Positions 5,226-5,264 of a stretch of 5,264 nucleotides of DNA are shown piece after piece. Numbering within the stretch: the stretch's first letter is position 1; every line of letters starts with the position of its first letter. Below the pieces are notes generated by a model. The model searched no databases. It had not been told where the DNA came from and saw only the letters and a list, made by a program, of their open reading frames with translations. The DNA comes from an uncultured Lachnospiraceae bacterium (lineage in GTDB: Bacteria; Bacillota; Clostridia; Lachnospirales; Lachnospiraceae): assembly GCA_910577655.1 (NCBI GenBank), contig CAJTOW010000034.1, positions 1 to 5,264 of the forward strand, read 5' to 3'. The position numbers were made by a program, and so were the translations under genes.

Positions 5226-5264
5226 TCCGGCGGATGCGCAGAAAATGGGAATGGAAGATGTCAC
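5226..5264 (+). repeat. Structured dispersed repeat, right copy (cut by window end)
   Basis: These 39 bases match bases 1-39 at 38 positions, in direct orientation, and run to the last base of the window, so the full element must extend further. Only the left half of the palindrome is visible: TCCGGCG, TGCG, AAAATG and GTCAC. The copy starts 104 bases after the feoB stop. A frame opening at ATG 5198 (MNEKGFTLSLRR...) passes through it in the same phase as the open frame in the left copy, but has no ribosome binding site and is not called as a gene. Confidence 0.85.

Noticed and set aside
1..5264. Composite transposon bounded by the 39-bp repeats
   Set aside because: No transposase or integrase gene, no visible target-site duplication, and both operons are ordinary housekeeping-type transport genes with matching base composition.

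Overview
The window carries two complete cation-uptake modules, both on the + strand: a Ktr/Trk-type potassium transporter (ktrB-ktrA, 147-2208) and a ferrous-iron transporter (feoA-feoA-feoB, 2462-5121). Tandem feoA genes ahead of a feoB with no Cys-rich tail, purine-rich ribosome binding sites, a consensus sigma-A-type promoter, a single-RCK KtrA-type subunit and roughly 50% GC all point to a Firmicute. A Clostridia/Lachnospiraceae-like gut anaerobe is my best guess, but it is inference from gene style and not a species call.

Layout. Bases 1-39 recur at 5226-5264 in the same orientation with one mismatch, so one copy of a dispersed repeat sits at each edge of the window. In the left copy the repeat runs into a partly palindromic element of at least 74 bp plus an overlapping 10-bp hairpin. 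It lies directly in the 5' leader of ktrB. ktrB (channel subunit) and ktrA (cytosolic RCK gating subunit) are 43 bp apart and form an operon that ends in a long perfect hairpin (2225-2264), the probable terminator. An AT-rich interval follows, with a textbook promoter (TTGACA, 17-bp spacer, TATGAT) and a 16/19 match to the Fur consensus placed on the expected transcription start. The feo operon is therefore very probably iron-repressed. After a short leader hairpin come two different FeoA genes (71 and 72 aa), then a 154-bp gap, then a full-length 682-aa FeoB.

How the genes work together. KtrB conducts K+ (often Na+-coupled) and KtrA gates it through nucleotide-dependent rearrangement of its ring. 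FeoB moves Fe2+ across the membrane, and its N-terminal G-protein domain has the Asn signature of K+-activated GTPases; the FeoA proteins are small SH3-like accessory subunits. The two operons look independently transcribed.

Most worth a second look: the feoA-feoB gap, which holds an open 47-codon frame starting one base after the second feoA stop, a GC-rich hairpin, and a 20-bp inverted repeat that abuts the feoB ribosome binding site; and the flanking structured repeats. I see no evidence of an entirely new system, no RNA genes, no CRISPR array and no transposase. There is no gene-free stretch over 300 bases.
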